In this document: piece after piece, positions 1 to 9,987 of the stretch
Layout: each line of letters opens with the position of its first letter
Position numbering within the stretch: position 1 is the first letter of the stretch
Assembly: GCA_013378335.1 (NCBI GenBank)
Contig: CP040556.1
Location: 1 to 64,000 of the forward strand
Length of the DNA stretch: 64,000 bases
From: Streptococcus sanguinis
Lineage (GTDB): Bacteria; Bacillota; Bacilli; Lactobacillales; Streptococcaceae
Direction: 5' to 3'
The notes under the pieces: generated by a model
Told to the model about the DNA's origin: nothing
Database searches by the model: none
The model's input: only the letters and a program-made list of their open reading frames with translations
Translations under genes and position numbers: made by a program

Positions 1-1353
1 ATGACCAAAGAACAGGACTTTTGGAATCGTATTTTAGAATTGGCTCATGCTCAGCTAAAACAGACAACTTATGATTTCTTTGTTGCTGAAGCCAAGCTTG
101 TCAAAGTTGAAGAAAAACAAGCTATTATTTTCCTGGATAGTCCAGTAAAACAACTATTTTGGGAGCAAAACTTAGTAGGAGTTATTCTTACTGCAGGATT
201 TGAGATTTTTAATGATCAGATTGCTGGAAAGTATATTTTTGAAGAAGAAACTAACATTGATACACCGAAATCTGCAGTAACCAGTCCTCAAATCAGCACT
301 GTTCAGCCAAGCTTGCCACCTATTGATACTGGATTAAAGTCAAAATATACCTTTGACAATTTTGTTCAGGGAGACGGAAATATCTGGGCTAAAGCTGCTG
401 CCTTAGCAGTATCTGAGAATCTAGCCACAACCTATAATCCTCTTTTTATCTATGGAGGACCTGGCCTGGGCAAAACTCATTTATTAAACGCTATTGGCAA
501 TCAGATTTTAGAAAATATTCCAGATGCGCGTGTTAAGTACATACCTGCTGAAACCTTTATTAACGACTTTCTAGAACATTTAAGATTGGGAGAGATGGAT
601 AGCTTTAAAAAAATCTATCGCAGTCTAGATCTTCTGCTGATTGATGACATTCAATCTTTAGGAGGAAAAAAGGTTTCAACTCAGGAAGAATTTTTCAACA
701 CTTTCAATGCTCTTCATGGTGAAAATAAACAGATTGTTTTAACTAGTGACCGCAGTCCTGATCATCTGGACAATTTGGAAGAACGCTTGGTGACACGTTT
801 CAAATGGGGATTAACTCAGAATATTACACCGCCAGATTTTGAAACACGAATTGCAATTCTGCGAAACAAAATTGAAGATTTGGATTATATTTTCCCGAAT
901 GATACCTTAGAATATCTTGCGGGTCAGTTCGACTCCAATGTTCGCGACTTGGAAGGTGCTTTGAATGACATCAGCCTCATCGCTAGAGTTCGTCATCTGA
1001 AAGAAATCACTATTGATATCGCTGCGGAAGCTATTCGAGCACGCAAGCAGGATTCAAGTCAGGTAACAGTTATCCCGATTGATAAGATTCAGTCTGAAGT
1101 TGGGAAATTCTATGGTGTTAGTGTCAAAGAGATGAAAGGCAGTCGTCGAGTGCAAAATATCGTTTTAGCTAGACAGGTAGCTATGTATCTGACTCGTGAG
1201 CTAACTGACAACAGTCTGCCTAAAATTGGTCGTGAATTTGGCGGGAAAGACCATACGACTGTTATCCATGCACATGGAAAAATCAAAACCATGATTGAAT
1301 CAGACGACAATTTGCGTTTAGAAATTGAAAGCATCAAAAATAAAATTAAATAG
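1..1353 (+). CDS. dnaA: Chromosomal replication initiator DnaA
   Basis: DnaA is the AAA+ ATPase that binds DnaA boxes, opens oriC and helps load the replicative helicase. The 450-residue protein has the usual four domains. They are an N-terminal DnaB-interacting part (about 1-85), a variable linker rich in S, P and T (about 86-112), an AAA+ core with Walker A GGPGLGKT (152-159) and Walker B LLLIDD (211-216), and a C-terminal DNA-binding domain with the DnaA signature [10 protein letters not shown] near residue 418. The window begins at its ATG, so the promoter and upstream DnaA boxes are not visible. The gene is followed by a DnaA-box-rich gap and dnaN, the classic Firmicute origin order. Confidence 0.98.
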   Translation: MTKEQDFWNRILELAHAQLKQTTYDFFVAEAKLVKVEEKQAIIFLDSPVKQLFWEQNLVGVILTAGFEIFNDQIAGKYIFEEETNIDTPKSAVTSPQISTVQPSLPPIDTGLKSKYTFDNFVQGDGNIWAKAAALAVSENLATTYNPLFIYGGPGLGKTHLLNAIGNQILENIPDARVKYIPAETFINDFLEHLRLGEMDSFKKIYRSLDLLLIDDIQSLGGKKVSTQEEFFNTFNALHGENKQIVLTSDRSPDHLDNLEERLVTRFKWGLTQNITPPDFETRIAILRNKIEDLDYIFPNDTLEYLAGQFDSNVRDLEGALNDISLIARVRHLKEITIDIAAEAIRARKQDSSQVTVIPIDKIQSEVGKFYGVSVKEMKGSRRVQNIVLARQVAMYLTRELTDNSLPKIGREFGGKDHTTVIHAHGKIKTMIESDDNLRLEIESIKNKIK

Positions 1354-1511
1354 CGTGTGGAAAACTACAGATTTTTTTCAAAACTTATCCACACTTTGTG
1401 AACAAGTCTCAAAACTTGTTAGAATAAGAACCAAGCTATTTTTCCACAGAATTCACATAAACTACTATTACTATTAATCTTATAATCATAAATAAATAAA
1501 AAGGAGATCCT
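1354..1511. other. oriC: oriC segment with DnaA boxes (dnaA-dnaN gap)
   Basis: This AT-rich gap carries a perfect DnaA box, TTATCCACA, at 1385-1393. Three one-mismatch boxes are also present: TGTGGAAAA (1356-1364) and TGTGAACAA (1397-1405) in reverse orientation, and TTTTCCACA (1442-1450) forward. The clustering between dnaA and dnaN matches the downstream half of the bipartite origin of Firmicutes. A TATAAT at 1483-1488, followed by the AAGGAG ribosome site, is a plausible dnaN promoter element. That this is the functional origin is inferred from position and boxes. Confidence 0.8.
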
Positions 1512-2648
1512 ATGATTCATTTTTCTATTAATAAAAATCTCTTCTTACAAGCGTTAAATACTACTAAAAGGGCTATCAGTCATAAAAATGCAATTCCTAT
1601 CCTTTCTACTGTGAAAATCGATGTAACCAAAGAAGGAATCACCTTAATCGGTTCAAATGGCCAAGTGTCGATTGAAAACTTTATTTCTACTCAAAATGAA
1701 AATGCAGGCTTGCTTGTCAACTCAACCGGTTCAATTTTATTAGAAGCTACTTTCTTTATTAATGTTGTTTCCAGCCTGCCAGATATTATTTTGGATTTTA
1801 AAGAAATTGAACAAAAACAAATCGTTTTGACTAGCGGCAAATCAGAGATTACCCTGAAAGGAAAAGACGCTGACCAGTATCCACGCATCCAGGAAATTTC
1901 TGCCAGCAATCCCTTGGTTCTTGAAACAAAAATTCTTAAAGATGTCATTAACGAAACAGCTTTTGCAGCTAGTGTTCAAGAAAGCCGTCCAATTTTAACT
2001 GGTGTTCACTTTGTTTTGACAGATAACCGTTCTTTGAAGACTGTTGCGACAGACTCCCACAGAATGAGTCAAAAGAAAATTACTCTGGAGAAAAACGGAG
2101 ATAATTTCGACGTAGTTATTCCAAGTCGCTCTTTACGGGAATTTACTGCTGTTTTTACCGATGAAATTGAAACGGTAGAGGTTTTCTTTGCTAACAATCA
2201 AATTCTTTTCAGAAGCGAAAATATTAGCTTCTATACCCGCCTCTTGGAAGGAAATTATCCAGATACAGATCGTTTGATTCCGACTGAATTTACAAGTGTC
2301 CTTACTTTTAATACATCTGATTTGCGTGCAGCTATGGAACGCGCTCGTCTCTTGTCTAATGCCACACAGAATGGAACAGTTAAACTGGAGATTGCAGGCG
2401 GTATTGTCAGTGCCCATGTAAATTCACCAGAGGTCGGCCGTGTTAACGAAGAAATTGATACAGAAAGTGTAACTGGAGAAGATTTGACCATTAGCTTTAA
2501 TCCAACTTATTTGATTGATGCTTTGAAGGCCATTGACAGTGAAAAAGTAACGATTAGCTTTATCTCATCTGTCCGCCCGTTCACCTTGGTACCGAGTGAA
2601 GACACAGAAAACTTTATTCAGTTGATTACACCTGTCAGAACTAATTAA
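1512..2648 (+). CDS. dnaN: DNA polymerase III beta sliding clamp
   Basis: DnaN is the homodimeric ring that tethers DNA polymerase III to the template and recruits many repair factors. The 378-residue length and full-length similarity, from MIHFSINKNLF to the C-terminal LITPVRTN, fit the family, which has three repeated clamp folds of about 120 residues. The ATG is preceded by a good AAGGAGATC ribosome site. It lies immediately downstream of the DnaA-box region and is probably transcribed both from its own promoter and by read-through from dnaA. Confidence 0.97.
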   Translation: MIHFSINKNLFLQALNTTKRAISHKNAIPILSTVKIDVTKEGITLIGSNGQVSIENFISTQNENAGLLVNSTGSILLEATFFINVVSSLPDIILDFKEIEQKQIVLTSGKSEITLKGKDADQYPRIQEISASNPLVLETKILKDVINETAFAASVQESRPILTGVHFVLTDNRSLKTVATDSHRMSQKKITLEKNGDNFDVVIPSRSLREFTAVFTDEIETVEVFFANNQILFRSENISFYTRLLEGNYPDTDRLIPTEFTSVLTFNTSDLRAAMERARLLSNATQNGTVKLEIAGGIVSAHVNSPEVGRVNEEIDTESVTGEDLTISFNPTYLIDALKAIDSEKVTISFISSVRPFTLVPSEDTENFIQLITPVRTN

Positions 2649-2774
2649 GATGAAAAGCAGTGGGCCAAGTTACAGATTTTTAATTCTTGGTCCTAAGCTC
2701 TTTTCATTTACAAAGTATGATAGATTCTTAATATTTCTTCCTGGACTATGATAGTTCCTTGAAAGGAGAAAAAA

Positions 2775-2969
2775 ATGTATGAAATTGGTCATTTTGTAGA
2801 AATGAAAAAGCCCCATGCCTGCACCATAAAAGCGACTGGGAAAAAGGCGAATCGCTGGGAAATCACAAGGGTTGGTGCAGATATCAAAATCCGTTGCACC
2901 AATTGTGAACATCTTGTGATGATGAGTCGTCACGATTTTGAAAGAAAAATGAAGAAAATAATTGATTAG
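2775..2969 (+). CDS. DUF951 family small protein
   Basis: This 64-residue protein of the DUF951 family is conserved next to dnaN or ychF in streptococci and other Firmicutes, and its function is not established. The sequence has a basic central region and a CTNC pair (IKIRCTNCEHLVMM) that could bind metal or simply be structural. A strong GAAAGGAG ribosome site precedes the ATG. The family is known to be small and often beside replication genes. A nucleic-acid role is only a guess from the basic charge and CxxC pair. Confidence 0.85.
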   Translation: MYEIGHFVEMKKPHACTIKATGKKANRWEITRVGADIKIRCTNCEHLVMMSRHDFERKMKKIID

Positions 2970-3053
2970 ACGAAAACTCATTGTAAATGCTATTGTGGAA
3001 AACTAATTTGCATTGCTGAAGATCAGATTTAGATTTTTTTCTTATTTTCAATC

Positions 3054-3221
3054 AAAAAGAGTTTGGGACAAAAGGATTTCAATTTTTAAAAATCTTAATT
3101 ATTAAGCCCTTCAAATCTATAATTAAATGCGAAAAGCGAACGAAGCAGAATTCTGATTACCAGAAAACTAGTTTTGTTCGCTTTTTATATTTGAGGTTGG
3201 ACTTTTGTCCCAGACTCTTTT
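3054..3221. repeat. MITE-like repeat, copy A
   Basis: This ~168-bp AT-rich, non-coding element is bounded by terminal inverted repeats: AGAGTTTGGGACAAAAG at the left and CTTTTGTCCCAGACTCT at the right. Inside, AAAAGCGAAC (3133-3142) pairs with GTTCGCTTTT (3176-3185). The reverse complement of nearly the whole element recurs at 17042-17210 with only about four differences. The ends also resemble those of the IS1182-family element at 15082-16805, which suggests a non-autonomous element mobilised by such a transposase. It sits at the 3' end of the lipoprotein gene and could act as its terminator. Confidence 0.8.
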
Positions 3222-3225
3222 ACTT

Positions 3226-3717
3226 TTATTTAAGATCTTCAAATTTACCGTCTTTAACTTCTTTATAGCCTTTTTTCTCAAGTGTTTTAGCACTTTCTTT
3301 ATAACTTATGTAACTTAATTTTTGATTACCTGATATTTGAAGAAGATGTTTTCTTTGTAGCTCTTCGATGTCAGCTTTTCTAAAATCAATTGTAATTTTT
3401 TCGGTCAAATATTCATCTTTGTAATCAATTTCATGAGTCAACCCTTTGACATCTTTGATAGATTTAGCATAGGCTTCTGTCTGCTCTTTAGCAGTGTCTT
3501 TTGTCAAGCCAATTGGTTCATAGTAGAAAGTATTGTTTATTTGTTGTATAAGAAGTTCATCATTGTTGTATTCATAAATGATGCGACTATTTTTCTTAGT
3601 ATTTTGGTCAATTAATTGGAAATAAGCCTTTTTAGGACTGCTGCAGGCAGTTAAAATAAACAAAGCAGTAAACGCAAGGAAGTAAAGAAAAAGTGTTTTA
3701 GAAGTATTCTTTTTCAT
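3226..3717 (-). CDS. DUF1307 (YehR-like) lipoprotein
   Basis: This is a predicted secreted lipoprotein of 163 residues. It has a lysine-rich start, a hydrophobic stretch and a lipobox LTAC, with the lipidated cysteine at residue 25, followed by serines. The remaining sequence has features of the DUF1307/YehR family: a strand-rich part near IIYEYNNDELLIQQ, a KDTAKEQTEAYAKS helix and a C-terminal KKGYKEVK motif. The role of the family is unknown. It is transcribed against its neighbours and ends inside repeat copy A. The lipoprotein call is firm and the family call is from memory of YehR. Confidence 0.8.
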   Translation of the reverse strand: MKKNTSKTLFLYFLAFTALFILTACSSPKKAYFQLIDQNTKKNSRIIYEYNNDELLIQQINNTFYYEPIGLTKDTAKEQTEAYAKSIKDVKGLTHEIDYKDEYLTEKITIDFRKADIEELQRKHLLQISGNQKLSYISYKESAKTLEKKGYKEVKDGKFEDLK

Positions 3718-3820
3718 GTGGAACTCCTTTAGTAAGAATAATATCTATATTATATCATTTTTATCTTCAGTTTATTTTACACTTCTGTAAAGAAAGCTAG
3801 AAAAAATAACTCAAATCCGC

Positions 3821-3848
3821 TGTTTAGGATAAGGATTTATGGTATAAT
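3821..3848 (+). promoter_or_regulatory. Likely ychF promoter
   Basis: TATAAT at 3843-3848 is preceded by a weak TGTTTA (3821-3826) with 16-bp spacing. It lies about 35 bp before the ychF start codon. Confidence 0.6.
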
Positions 3849-3883
3849 GGTTTGGATTGAAAAGATGAATGGAGAAGATAAGA

Positions 3884-4999
3884 ATGGCTTTGACAGCAGG
3901 AATCGTTGGTTTACCCAATGTTGGTAAGTCAACTTTATTTAATGCAATTACAAAAGCAGGTGCAGAAGCAGCTAATTACCCTTTTGCGACAATTGATCCA
4001 AATGTCGGGCGGGTAGAAGTTCCGGATGCACGTTTGGATAAATTAACAGAACTCATCAAACCACAGAAGAAAGTTCCAACAACCTTCGAATTTACCGACA
4101 TTGCTGGAATTGTGAAAGGTGCTTCAAAAGGAGAAGGGCTAGGGAATAAATTTTTGGCCAATATCCGTGAAGTAGATGCTATCGTCCACGTAGTACGTGC
4201 CTTTGATGATGAAAATGTCATGCGGGAACAGGGCCGTGAGTCTGAATTTGTAGATCCAATGGCAGATATTGAGACCATTAATCTAGAATTGATTTTAGCA
4301 GACTTAGAAAGTATTAATAAACGTTATGCGCGTGTAGAGAAGATGGCTCGTACTCAAAAAGATAAGGATTCAGTGGCAGAATTTAATGTTTTACAGAAAA
4401 TTAAGCCTGTCCTGGAAGATGGTCTGTCAGCTCGTACAATTAACTTCACAGAAGAAGAGCAAAAAATCGTCAAAGGACTCTTTCTTTTAACGACTAAGCC
4501 AGTTCTCTATGTGGCCAATGTCAGTGAAGATGAGGTGGCTGATCCAGATAATATTGACTATGTGAAGCAGATTCGTGAATTTGCAGCAACAGAAAATGCT
4601 GAAGTTGTTGTCATTTCAGCGCGTGCAGAGGAAGAGATTTCTGAATTGGATGATGATGATAAGTCAGAATTTCTGGAAGCTATCGGCTTGACAGAATCAG
4701 GTGTGGATAAACTGACCAGAGCAGCTTATCATCTGTTGGGACTTGGAACCTACTTTACAGCTGGTGAAAAGGAAGTGCGTGCTTGGACCTTTAAGCGTGG
4801 AATGAAAGCTCCGCAAGCAGCTGGCATTATTCACTCAGACTTTGAAAAAGGCTTTATTCGAGCAGTCACTATGTCTTATGATGACCTAGTGAACTATGGT
4901 AGCGAAAAAGCAGTTAAAGAGGCTGGACGTCTGCGCGAAGAAGGAAAAGAATATATCGTTCAAGATGGCGATATTATGGAATTTAGATTTAATGTGTAA
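3884..4999 (+). CDS. ychF: Redox-regulated ATPase/GTPase YchF (OLA1 family)
   Basis: YchF is a ribosome-associated P-loop ATPase of the Obg/OLA1 family, linked in other bacteria to stress and translation control. The protein has the G1 motif GLPNVGKST near its N terminus, the G3 region DIAGIVKGASKGEGLGNKF, and a C-terminal TGS domain ending in YIVQDGDIMEFRFNV. An in-frame ATG exists at 3869. I chose 3884 because GGAGAAG lies seven bases before it and the family starts MALTAGIVGLPN. The result is 371 residues, the normal length. It is followed by a weak terminator-like hairpin and pth. Confidence 0.95.
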   Translation: MALTAGIVGLPNVGKSTLFNAITKAGAEAANYPFATIDPNVGRVEVPDARLDKLTELIKPQKKVPTTFEFTDIAGIVKGASKGEGLGNKFLANIREVDAIVHVVRAFDDENVMREQGRESEFVDPMADIETINLELILADLESINKRYARVEKMARTQKDKDSVAEFNVLQKIKPVLEDGLSARTINFTEEEQKIVKGLFLLTTKPVLYVANVSEDEVADPDNIDYVKQIREFAATENAEVVVISARAEEEISELDDDDKSEFLEAIGLTESGVDKLTRAAYHLLGLGTYFTAGEKEVRAWTFKRGMKAPQAAGIIHSDFEKGFIRAVTMSYDDLVNYGSEKAVKEAGRLREEGKEYIVQDGDIMEFRFNV

Positions 5000-5025
5000 A
5001 GTATTTGTAAAGTCTAAAAATTCTA

Positions 5026-5057
5026 GGTTGGAAATTTTTTTCCAGCCCTTTTGGCTT
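5026..5057 (+). terminator. Possible terminator after ychF
   Basis: A stem of GGTTGGAAA with TTTCCAGCC is followed by CTTTTGGCTTTT. It is a moderate terminator and may be leaky toward pth. Confidence 0.5.
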
Positions 5058-5072
5058 TTATAAAGGAGAAAA

Positions 5073-5642
5073 ATGGTAAAGTTAATAGTCGGTCTGGGAA
5101 ATCCAGGAGAAAAATATATTGAAACCAAACATAATGTTGGTTTTATGCTAGTTGACAAGATTTGTAAAGATCTTGATTTAAAATTTACAGCTGATAAAAT
5201 CTTTCAAGCAGATATCGCCTCTACTTTTCTGAATGGTGAAAAAGTCTATTTTGTCAAACCAACTACATTTATGAATGAGAGTGGAAAGGCTGTTCAAGCA
5301 TTACTGGCATACTATGGTTTAGATATAGAGGATTTATTGGTCATCTATGATGATTTAGATATGGAAGTTGGTAAGATTCGTTTGCGCAGCAAGGGTTCAG
5401 CTGGTGGTCATAACGGTATTAAATCTATTATCAAACACATTGGAAGTCAAGAGTTCAAACGGATAAAGATAGGTATCGGCCGTCCAAAAGAAGGCATGAC
5501 AGTGGTCCACCACGTTCTAGGAAAATTTGATAAAGATGATTATATAATGATTCTGAATACTCTTGATAAAGTTGACAACGCTGTAAATTATTATTTACAG
5601 TCAGGCAATTTTGAACAAACAATGCAGAAATACAATGGATAA
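5073..5642 (+). CDS. pth: Peptidyl-tRNA hydrolase
   Basis: Pth cleaves peptidyl-tRNAs released by stalled ribosomes and recycles the tRNA. The 189-residue protein has the catalytic histidine at residue 20 (ETKHNVGF), the [11 protein letters not shown] motif, the catalytic aspartate in YDDLDM, and [11 protein letters not shown]. An AAAGGAG ribosome site precedes the ATG. Its 3' end overlaps mfd by eight bases, indicating translational coupling. Its place before mfd is conserved in streptococci. Confidence 0.97.
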   Translation: MVKLIVGLGNPGEKYIETKHNVGFMLVDKICKDLDLKFTADKIFQADIASTFLNGEKVYFVKPTTFMNESGKAVQALLAYYGLDIEDLLVIYDDLDMEVGKIRLRSKGSAGGHNGIKSIIKHIGSQEFKRIKIGIGRPKEGMTVVHHVLGKFDKDDYIMILNTLDKVDNAVNYYLQSGNFEQTMQKYNG

Positions 5643-8600
5643 TAAAATGAACCTGATTGACTTATTTTGTCAAAACCAGCAAATTTCAGATTGGAAGAAA
5701 AATCTCCATAAAAGCAGCAGACAGTTGATAATGGGATTGTCTGCATCAACAAAAGCGATTACTATAGCGGCTGGATTAGAAGAAGCGGATAAAATCCTTG
5801 TGCTGACTTCTAGTCAAAATGAAGCAGATCGTTTGGCTAGTGATTTGATTTCTTTGTTGGGAGAAGACAAGGTCTATACTTTCTTAGCAGATGATACTCC
5901 TATAGCAGAATTTGTTTTTGCGTCACAGGAAAAAATATTTTCGAGATTAGATGCTCTGAACTTTTTAATAGACCATCAAAAGTCTGGAATTCTAGTTACT
6001 AATGTCGCAGCTAGCAAATTACTCTTGCCTGATCCCATTGATTTCAAAAAGACCAACATAAATTTGACAGTTGGACAAGAATATGACCTAAATAGTCTTG
6101 TAAAGATGTTGTCAAGATCAGGATACAAGAAAGTGTCTCAAGTTTTAAGTCAGGGAGAATATAGTCTAAGAGGAGATATCTTAGACATTTTTGAGCGCTC
6201 AGCAGAGTCCCCTTATCGACTGGAGTTTTTTGGAGATGAAATTGACGGTATTCGGATTTTCAATCCAGAAAATCAAACTTCAATTGAGAACATAGAAAGT
6301 ATTTTGATTAAACCTGCTTCTGATATCCTGCTTTCTGAGAAAGATTATGCTAGAGGACGAGAAAATCTGGAAGTAATTTTAGAAAAAGCTGTTGATCCTG
6401 CTTTGAAATCTTACTTAGAAGAGTTACTAATCAGTGCCAAAGAGGGGTTTCATCATGCAGATATTCGTAAATTCCTTTCTTATTTTTATCAGAAAGAATG
6501 GACTATTTTAGACTATTTACCTGTTCATAGCCCTGTGTTTTTTGATGATTTTCAAAAAATAGTGGATCGGCATGCTCAATTTGAACTGGAAACAGCTGGA
6601 TTATTGACAGATGATTTACAAAATTGTAAAGCTTTATCAAGTCAGAAATATTTTGCAGATAAGTACCAAGATTATCGTCAATATAAACCAGCGACCTTCT
6701 TTTCAAGCTTTCAAAAAGGTTTAGGAAATCTGAAATTTGATGCTTTGTATCAATTCAATCAGTACCCAATGCAAGAATTTTTCAGTCAGTTTCCCTTGCT
6801 TAAGGAAGAAATTAATCGTTATAAAAAATCTGGCTATACAATAATTTTACAAGCAAATTCTTCGACATGTTTACAAAGTTTACATAAAAATTTACAGGAA
6901 TATGATATTCATTTAGACTATATAAAAGAGGATGACATTCACAAAAATGCAGTTCAGCTTATAGAAGGAAATCTTGTTCAGGGCTTTAATTTCGTAGATG
7001 AGAAAATTGTGCTTATTACAGAGCACGAAATTATTCATAAGAAAATAAAACGAAAAATCCGGCGTCAGAATATCTCCAATGCTGAACGACTGAAAGATTA
7101 TAATGAGCTAGAAAAAGGGGATTATGTTGTCCATAATATTCATGGGATAGGACGTTATCTGGGAATAGAAACGATTGAAATCTCTGGTGTCCACCGTGAT
7201 TATCTGACGATTCAATATCAAAATTCTGATCGTATTTCGATTCCAGTTGACCAGATTGATCTCCTATCAAAGTATGTTGCCAGCGATGGAAAAACACCTA
7301 AGGTAAATAAGCTAAATGACGGTCGTTTCCAGAAGAGTAAGCAAAAAGTTCAGCATCAGGTTCAGGATATTGCTGATGATTTGATTAAACTATATGCTGA
7401 ACGCAGCCAGCTAAAAGGCTTTGCTTTCTCAGCAGATGATTCCAATCAAGAGGAATTTGATAATGATTTTCCTTATGTTGAAACAGAGGACCAGCTAAGA
7501 AGTGTTCAGGAAGTGAAGAAGGATATGGAAAGCAGCCGTCCGATGGACCGCCTCTTAGTTGGTGATGTAGGCTTTGGGAAAACAGAAGTAGCTATGCGGG
7601 CTGCTTTTAAGGCTGTCAATAATCATAAACAAGTAGCTGTATTAGTGCCAACAACGGTTTTAGCCCAGCAGCACTATACTAACTTTAAAGAACGCTTTAA
7701 TGATTTTGCGGTCAATGTTGAGGTACTCAGCCGTTTCAGGAGTAAGGCAGAACAAAAACAGACTCTGGAGAAGCTGCAGAAGGGACAAGTTGACATTATC
7801 ATTGGAACCCACCGACTCTTATCCAAAGATGTAGCATTTGCGGATTTAGGTTTGATCATCATTGATGAAGAGCAGCGTTTTGGAGTTAAGCATAAGGAAA
7901 CATTAAAGGAATTGAAAAAGAAAGTTGATGTCCTGACCTTGACAGCAACTCCTATTCCTCGAACTCTTCATATGTCTATGCTAGGGATTCGCGATTTGTC
8001 AGTCATTGAGACCCCACCAACCAATCGCTATCCTGTTCAGACCTATGTTTTAGAAAGCAATCCTACAGTGATTCGAGAAGCTGTCTTACGTGAAATAGAC
8101 CGAGGTGGACAGGTTTACTACCTTTACAACAAGGTTGACACAATCGAACAGAAAGTTTCAGAGTTAAGAGAGTTAATCCCAGAAGCTTCTATAGGCTATG
8201 TTCATGGCCAAATGAGTGAGATTCGTATAGAAAATACTTTACTGGATTTCATTAATAGAGAATACGATATTTTGGTGACCACTACCATTATTGAAACTGG
8301 AGTTGATATCCCCAATGCCAATACTTTGTTTGTAGAAAATGCTGATCATATGGGGCTGTCAACCTTGTATCAACTTCGTGGACGGGTTGGCCGCAGCAAT
8401 CGGATTGCCTACGCTTATCTAATGTACAGACCAGATAAGATCTTAACAGAAGTTTCTGAAAAGCGTCTAGAGGCTATTAAAGGATTTACAGAGTTAGGTT
8501 CTGGATTTAAGATTGCTATGCGAGATTTGTCTATTCGAGGAGCTGGCAATATTCTAGGAAGTATGCAATCTGGCTTTATTGATTCTGTTGGTTTTGAGAT

Positions 8601-9138
8601 GTACTCACAGCTTCTAGAAGAGGCCATTGCTAAAAAGCAGGGCAGAGAAAACAAGCGCAAAAAAAGCAATGCAGAGCTTAATCTGCAGATTGATGCCTAT
8701 CTGCCTAGTGACTATATTTCTGATGAAAGACAGAAGATTGAAATTTACAAGAGAATTCGTGAGATTGACAGCCGTGTAAACTATAAAAATCTACAGGATG
8801 AATTGATTGATCGCTTTGGGGAGTATCCTGATGTTGTAGCCTATCTGTTGGAGATTGGACTTGCTAAGTCTTATTTAGATCAGGCTTTTGTAAAGTCAGT
8901 GGAACGCCAGCAGAATGCAGTAATTATTCATTTTGAGAAAATTTCGCAGCAGCTTTATCTGACGCAGGACTATTTTGAAGCACTTTCGATGACGAATTTA
9001 AAGGCTCGAATTGGCGAAAAAAATGGCTTGATTGAAGTGATTTTTGATGTAAAGAATAAAAAAGATTATGAGATTTTAGAAGGTCTGGTTAATTTTGGAG
9101 AAAAGATGCTGGAAATTAAACAGCGCAAGGCAGAATAA
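5635..9138 (+). CDS. mfd: Transcription-repair coupling factor Mfd
   Basis: Mfd is the ATP-dependent DNA translocase that removes RNA polymerase stalled at lesions and recruits UvrA. In order there is an N-terminal UvrB-like region, the RNA-polymerase-interacting domain (around [17 protein letters not shown]), the helicase core with Walker [10 protein letters not shown] and the DEEQ box (IIDEEQRFG), motif [11 protein letters not shown], and a C-terminal TRCF domain. I chose the ATG at 5635 overlapping the pth stop, which gives 1167 residues, close to the family length. Another ATG at 5647 is equally possible because neither has a clear ribosome site. Confidence 0.96.
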   Translation: MDNKMNLIDLFCQNQQISDWKKNLHKSSRQLIMGLSASTKAITIAAGLEEADKILVLTSSQNEADRLASDLISLLGEDKVYTFLADDTPIAEFVFASQEKIFSRLDALNFLIDHQKSGILVTNVAASKLLLPDPIDFKKTNINLTVGQEYDLNSLVKMLSRSGYKKVSQVLSQGEYSLRGDILDIFERSAESPYRLEFFGDEIDGIRIFNPENQTSIENIESILIKPASDILLSEKDYARGRENLEVILEKAVDPALKSYLEELLISAKEGFHHADIRKFLSYFYQKEWTILDYLPVHSPVFFDDFQKIVDRHAQFELETAGLLTDDLQNCKALSSQKYFADKYQDYRQYKPATFFSSFQKGLGNLKFDALYQFNQYPMQEFFSQFPLLKEEINRYKKSGYTIILQANSSTCLQSLHKNLQEYDIHLDYIKEDDIHKNAVQLIEGNLVQGFNFVDEKIVLITEHEIIHKKIKRKIRRQNISNAERLKDYNELEKGDYVVHNIHGIGRYLGIETIEISGVHRDYLTIQYQNSDRISIPVDQIDLLSKYVASDGKTPKVNKLNDGRFQKSKQKVQHQVQDIADDLIKLYAERSQLKGFAFSADDSNQEEFDNDFPYVETEDQLRSVQEVKKDMESSRPMDRLLVGDVGFGKTEVAMRAAFKAVNNHKQVAVLVPTTVLAQQHYTNFKERFNDFAVNVEVLSRFRSKAEQKQTLEKLQKGQVDIIIGTHRLLSKDVAFADLGLIIIDEEQRFGVKHKETLKELKKKVDVLTLTATPIPRTLHMSMLGIRDLSVIETPPTNRYPVQTYVLESNPTVIREAVLREIDRGGQVYYLYNKVDTIEQKVSELRELIPEASIGYVHGQMSEIRIENTLLDFINREYDILVTTTIIETGVDIPNANTLFVENADHMGLSTLYQLRGRVGRSNRIAYAYLMYRPDKILTEVSEKRLEAIKGFTELGSGFKIAMRDLSIRGAGNILGSMQSGFIDSVGFEMYSQLLEEAIAKKQGRENKRKKSNAELNLQIDAYLPSDYISDERQKIEIYKRIREIDSRVNYKNLQDELIDRFGEYPDVVAYLLEIGLAKSYLDQAFVKSVERQQNAVIIHFEKISQQLYLTQDYFEALSMTNLKARIGEKNGLIEVIFDVKNKKDYEILEGLVNFGEKMLEIKQRKAE

Positions 9139-9228
9139 AGGTTACAATTCAGTGAAGTTTGGCTTTTTAAGCTCTATTTTTCTCAAAAAATGGTAGAATA
9201 ATAAATTAAGAGAAAATGAGGTAATAGG

Positions 9229-9495
9229 ATGAGATTAGATAAATTTTTGAAAGTGTCACGGATTATCAAGCGACGTCCAGTGGCTAAAGAAGTAGCTGAC
9301 AAGGGTCGGATAAAGGTGAATGGTATCTTGGCCAAGAGCTCAACAGATTTGAAAGTGGATGACTTGGTTGAAGTACGCTTTGGTAATAAACTCTTGACTG
9401 TAAAGGTTCTGGAGATGAAAGACAGTACTAAAAAAGAAGATGCAGCTAAGATGTATGAAATCGTCAGGGAAACAAGGATAGAAGAAAATGCCTAA
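9229..9495 (+). CDS. rqcP: S4-domain RNA-binding protein RqcP
   Basis: This 88-residue protein consists mainly of an S4 RNA-binding domain, with the sequence [20 protein letters not shown]. It belongs to the RqcP/YlmH-like (Hsp15, formerly YabO) family. In Bacillus, RqcP works with RqcH to stabilise P-site tRNA during alanine tailing on obstructed 50S subunits. A role here is inferred from the family. It overlaps divIC by eight bases. A -10-like TAGAAT lies between mfd and the start codon, so it probably begins a new transcript for division and tilS genes. Confidence 0.9.
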   Translation: MRLDKFLKVSRIIKRRPVAKEVADKGRIKVNGILAKSSTDLKVDDLVEVRFGNKLLTVKVLEMKDSTKKEDAAKMYEIVRETRIEENA

Positions 9496-9856
9496 AAATA
9501 TCGTCCAACTCAATAATCGTTTTATTCAAGATGAAAATCAACGCCGCAGATATGTGGATCAGGAACGGCGGAAACGCAACCGTTTTATGGGCTGGGTTCT
9601 GATTTTGGTTATCCTCTTATTTATTCTACCTACCTATAATTTATACCAGAGCTATCAAACCTTGCTGCAGCGTCGTGAACAGTATTCTAAACTTCAGGAG
9701 AAATACCAGACGCTCAGTGAAGAAAAGGTCTATCAATCTGATATAGCAGCCAAATTAAAAGATGATAGCTATGCGGCTAAGTATGCACGCGCTAAATACT
9801 CTTTTTCAAAAGAGGGGGAGTACATTTATACTATCCCAGATTTATTACCACAGTAG
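9488..9856 (+). CDS. divIC: Septum formation initiator DivIC (FtsB family)
   Basis: DivIC is a bitopic division protein that pairs with FtsL and DivIB at the septum. The 122-residue protein has a basic cytoplasmic N terminus (QERRKRNRF), a single membrane segment around residues 34-51 ([16 protein letters not shown]) and an extracytoplasmic coiled coil ([16 protein letters not shown]). The length and topology are typical. It starts eight bases inside rqcP and is followed two bases later by a very small conserved gene. Confidence 0.92.
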   Translation: MPKNIVQLNNRFIQDENQRRRYVDQERRKRNRFMGWVLILVILLFILPTYNLYQSYQTLLQRREQYSKLQEKYQTLSEEKVYQSDIAAKLKDDSYAAKYARAKYSFSKEGEYIYTIPDLLPQ

Positions 9857-9858
9857 TT

Positions 9859-9987
9859 ATGGAAGATTTACTAAAAACCATTGAGCAGTTCTTGGCCTTT
9901 TCAGATGAGAAATTAGAAGAACTGTCTGAAAAAAATCAAGCTTTGAAACTTCAAGAAAATCAAGAGGAAAGGGGAAAACATGCGTAA
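9859..9987 (+). CDS. Conserved 42-aa small protein (SP_0009-like)
   Basis: This short reading frame starts at an ATG two bases after the divIC stop and encodes 42 charged residues (MEDLLKTIEQFLAFSDEKLE onward). It looks alpha-helical, with a predicted coiled-coil pattern and many E, K and Q. It overlaps the next gene by eight bases, which supports translation as part of the operon. A small gene of the same size occupies this exact place in the pneumococcal chromosome as I remember it (SP_0009). The function is unknown, and it is easily missed because of its length. Confidence 0.75.
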   Translation: MEDLLKTIEQFLAFSDEKLEELSEKNQALKLQENQEERGKHA

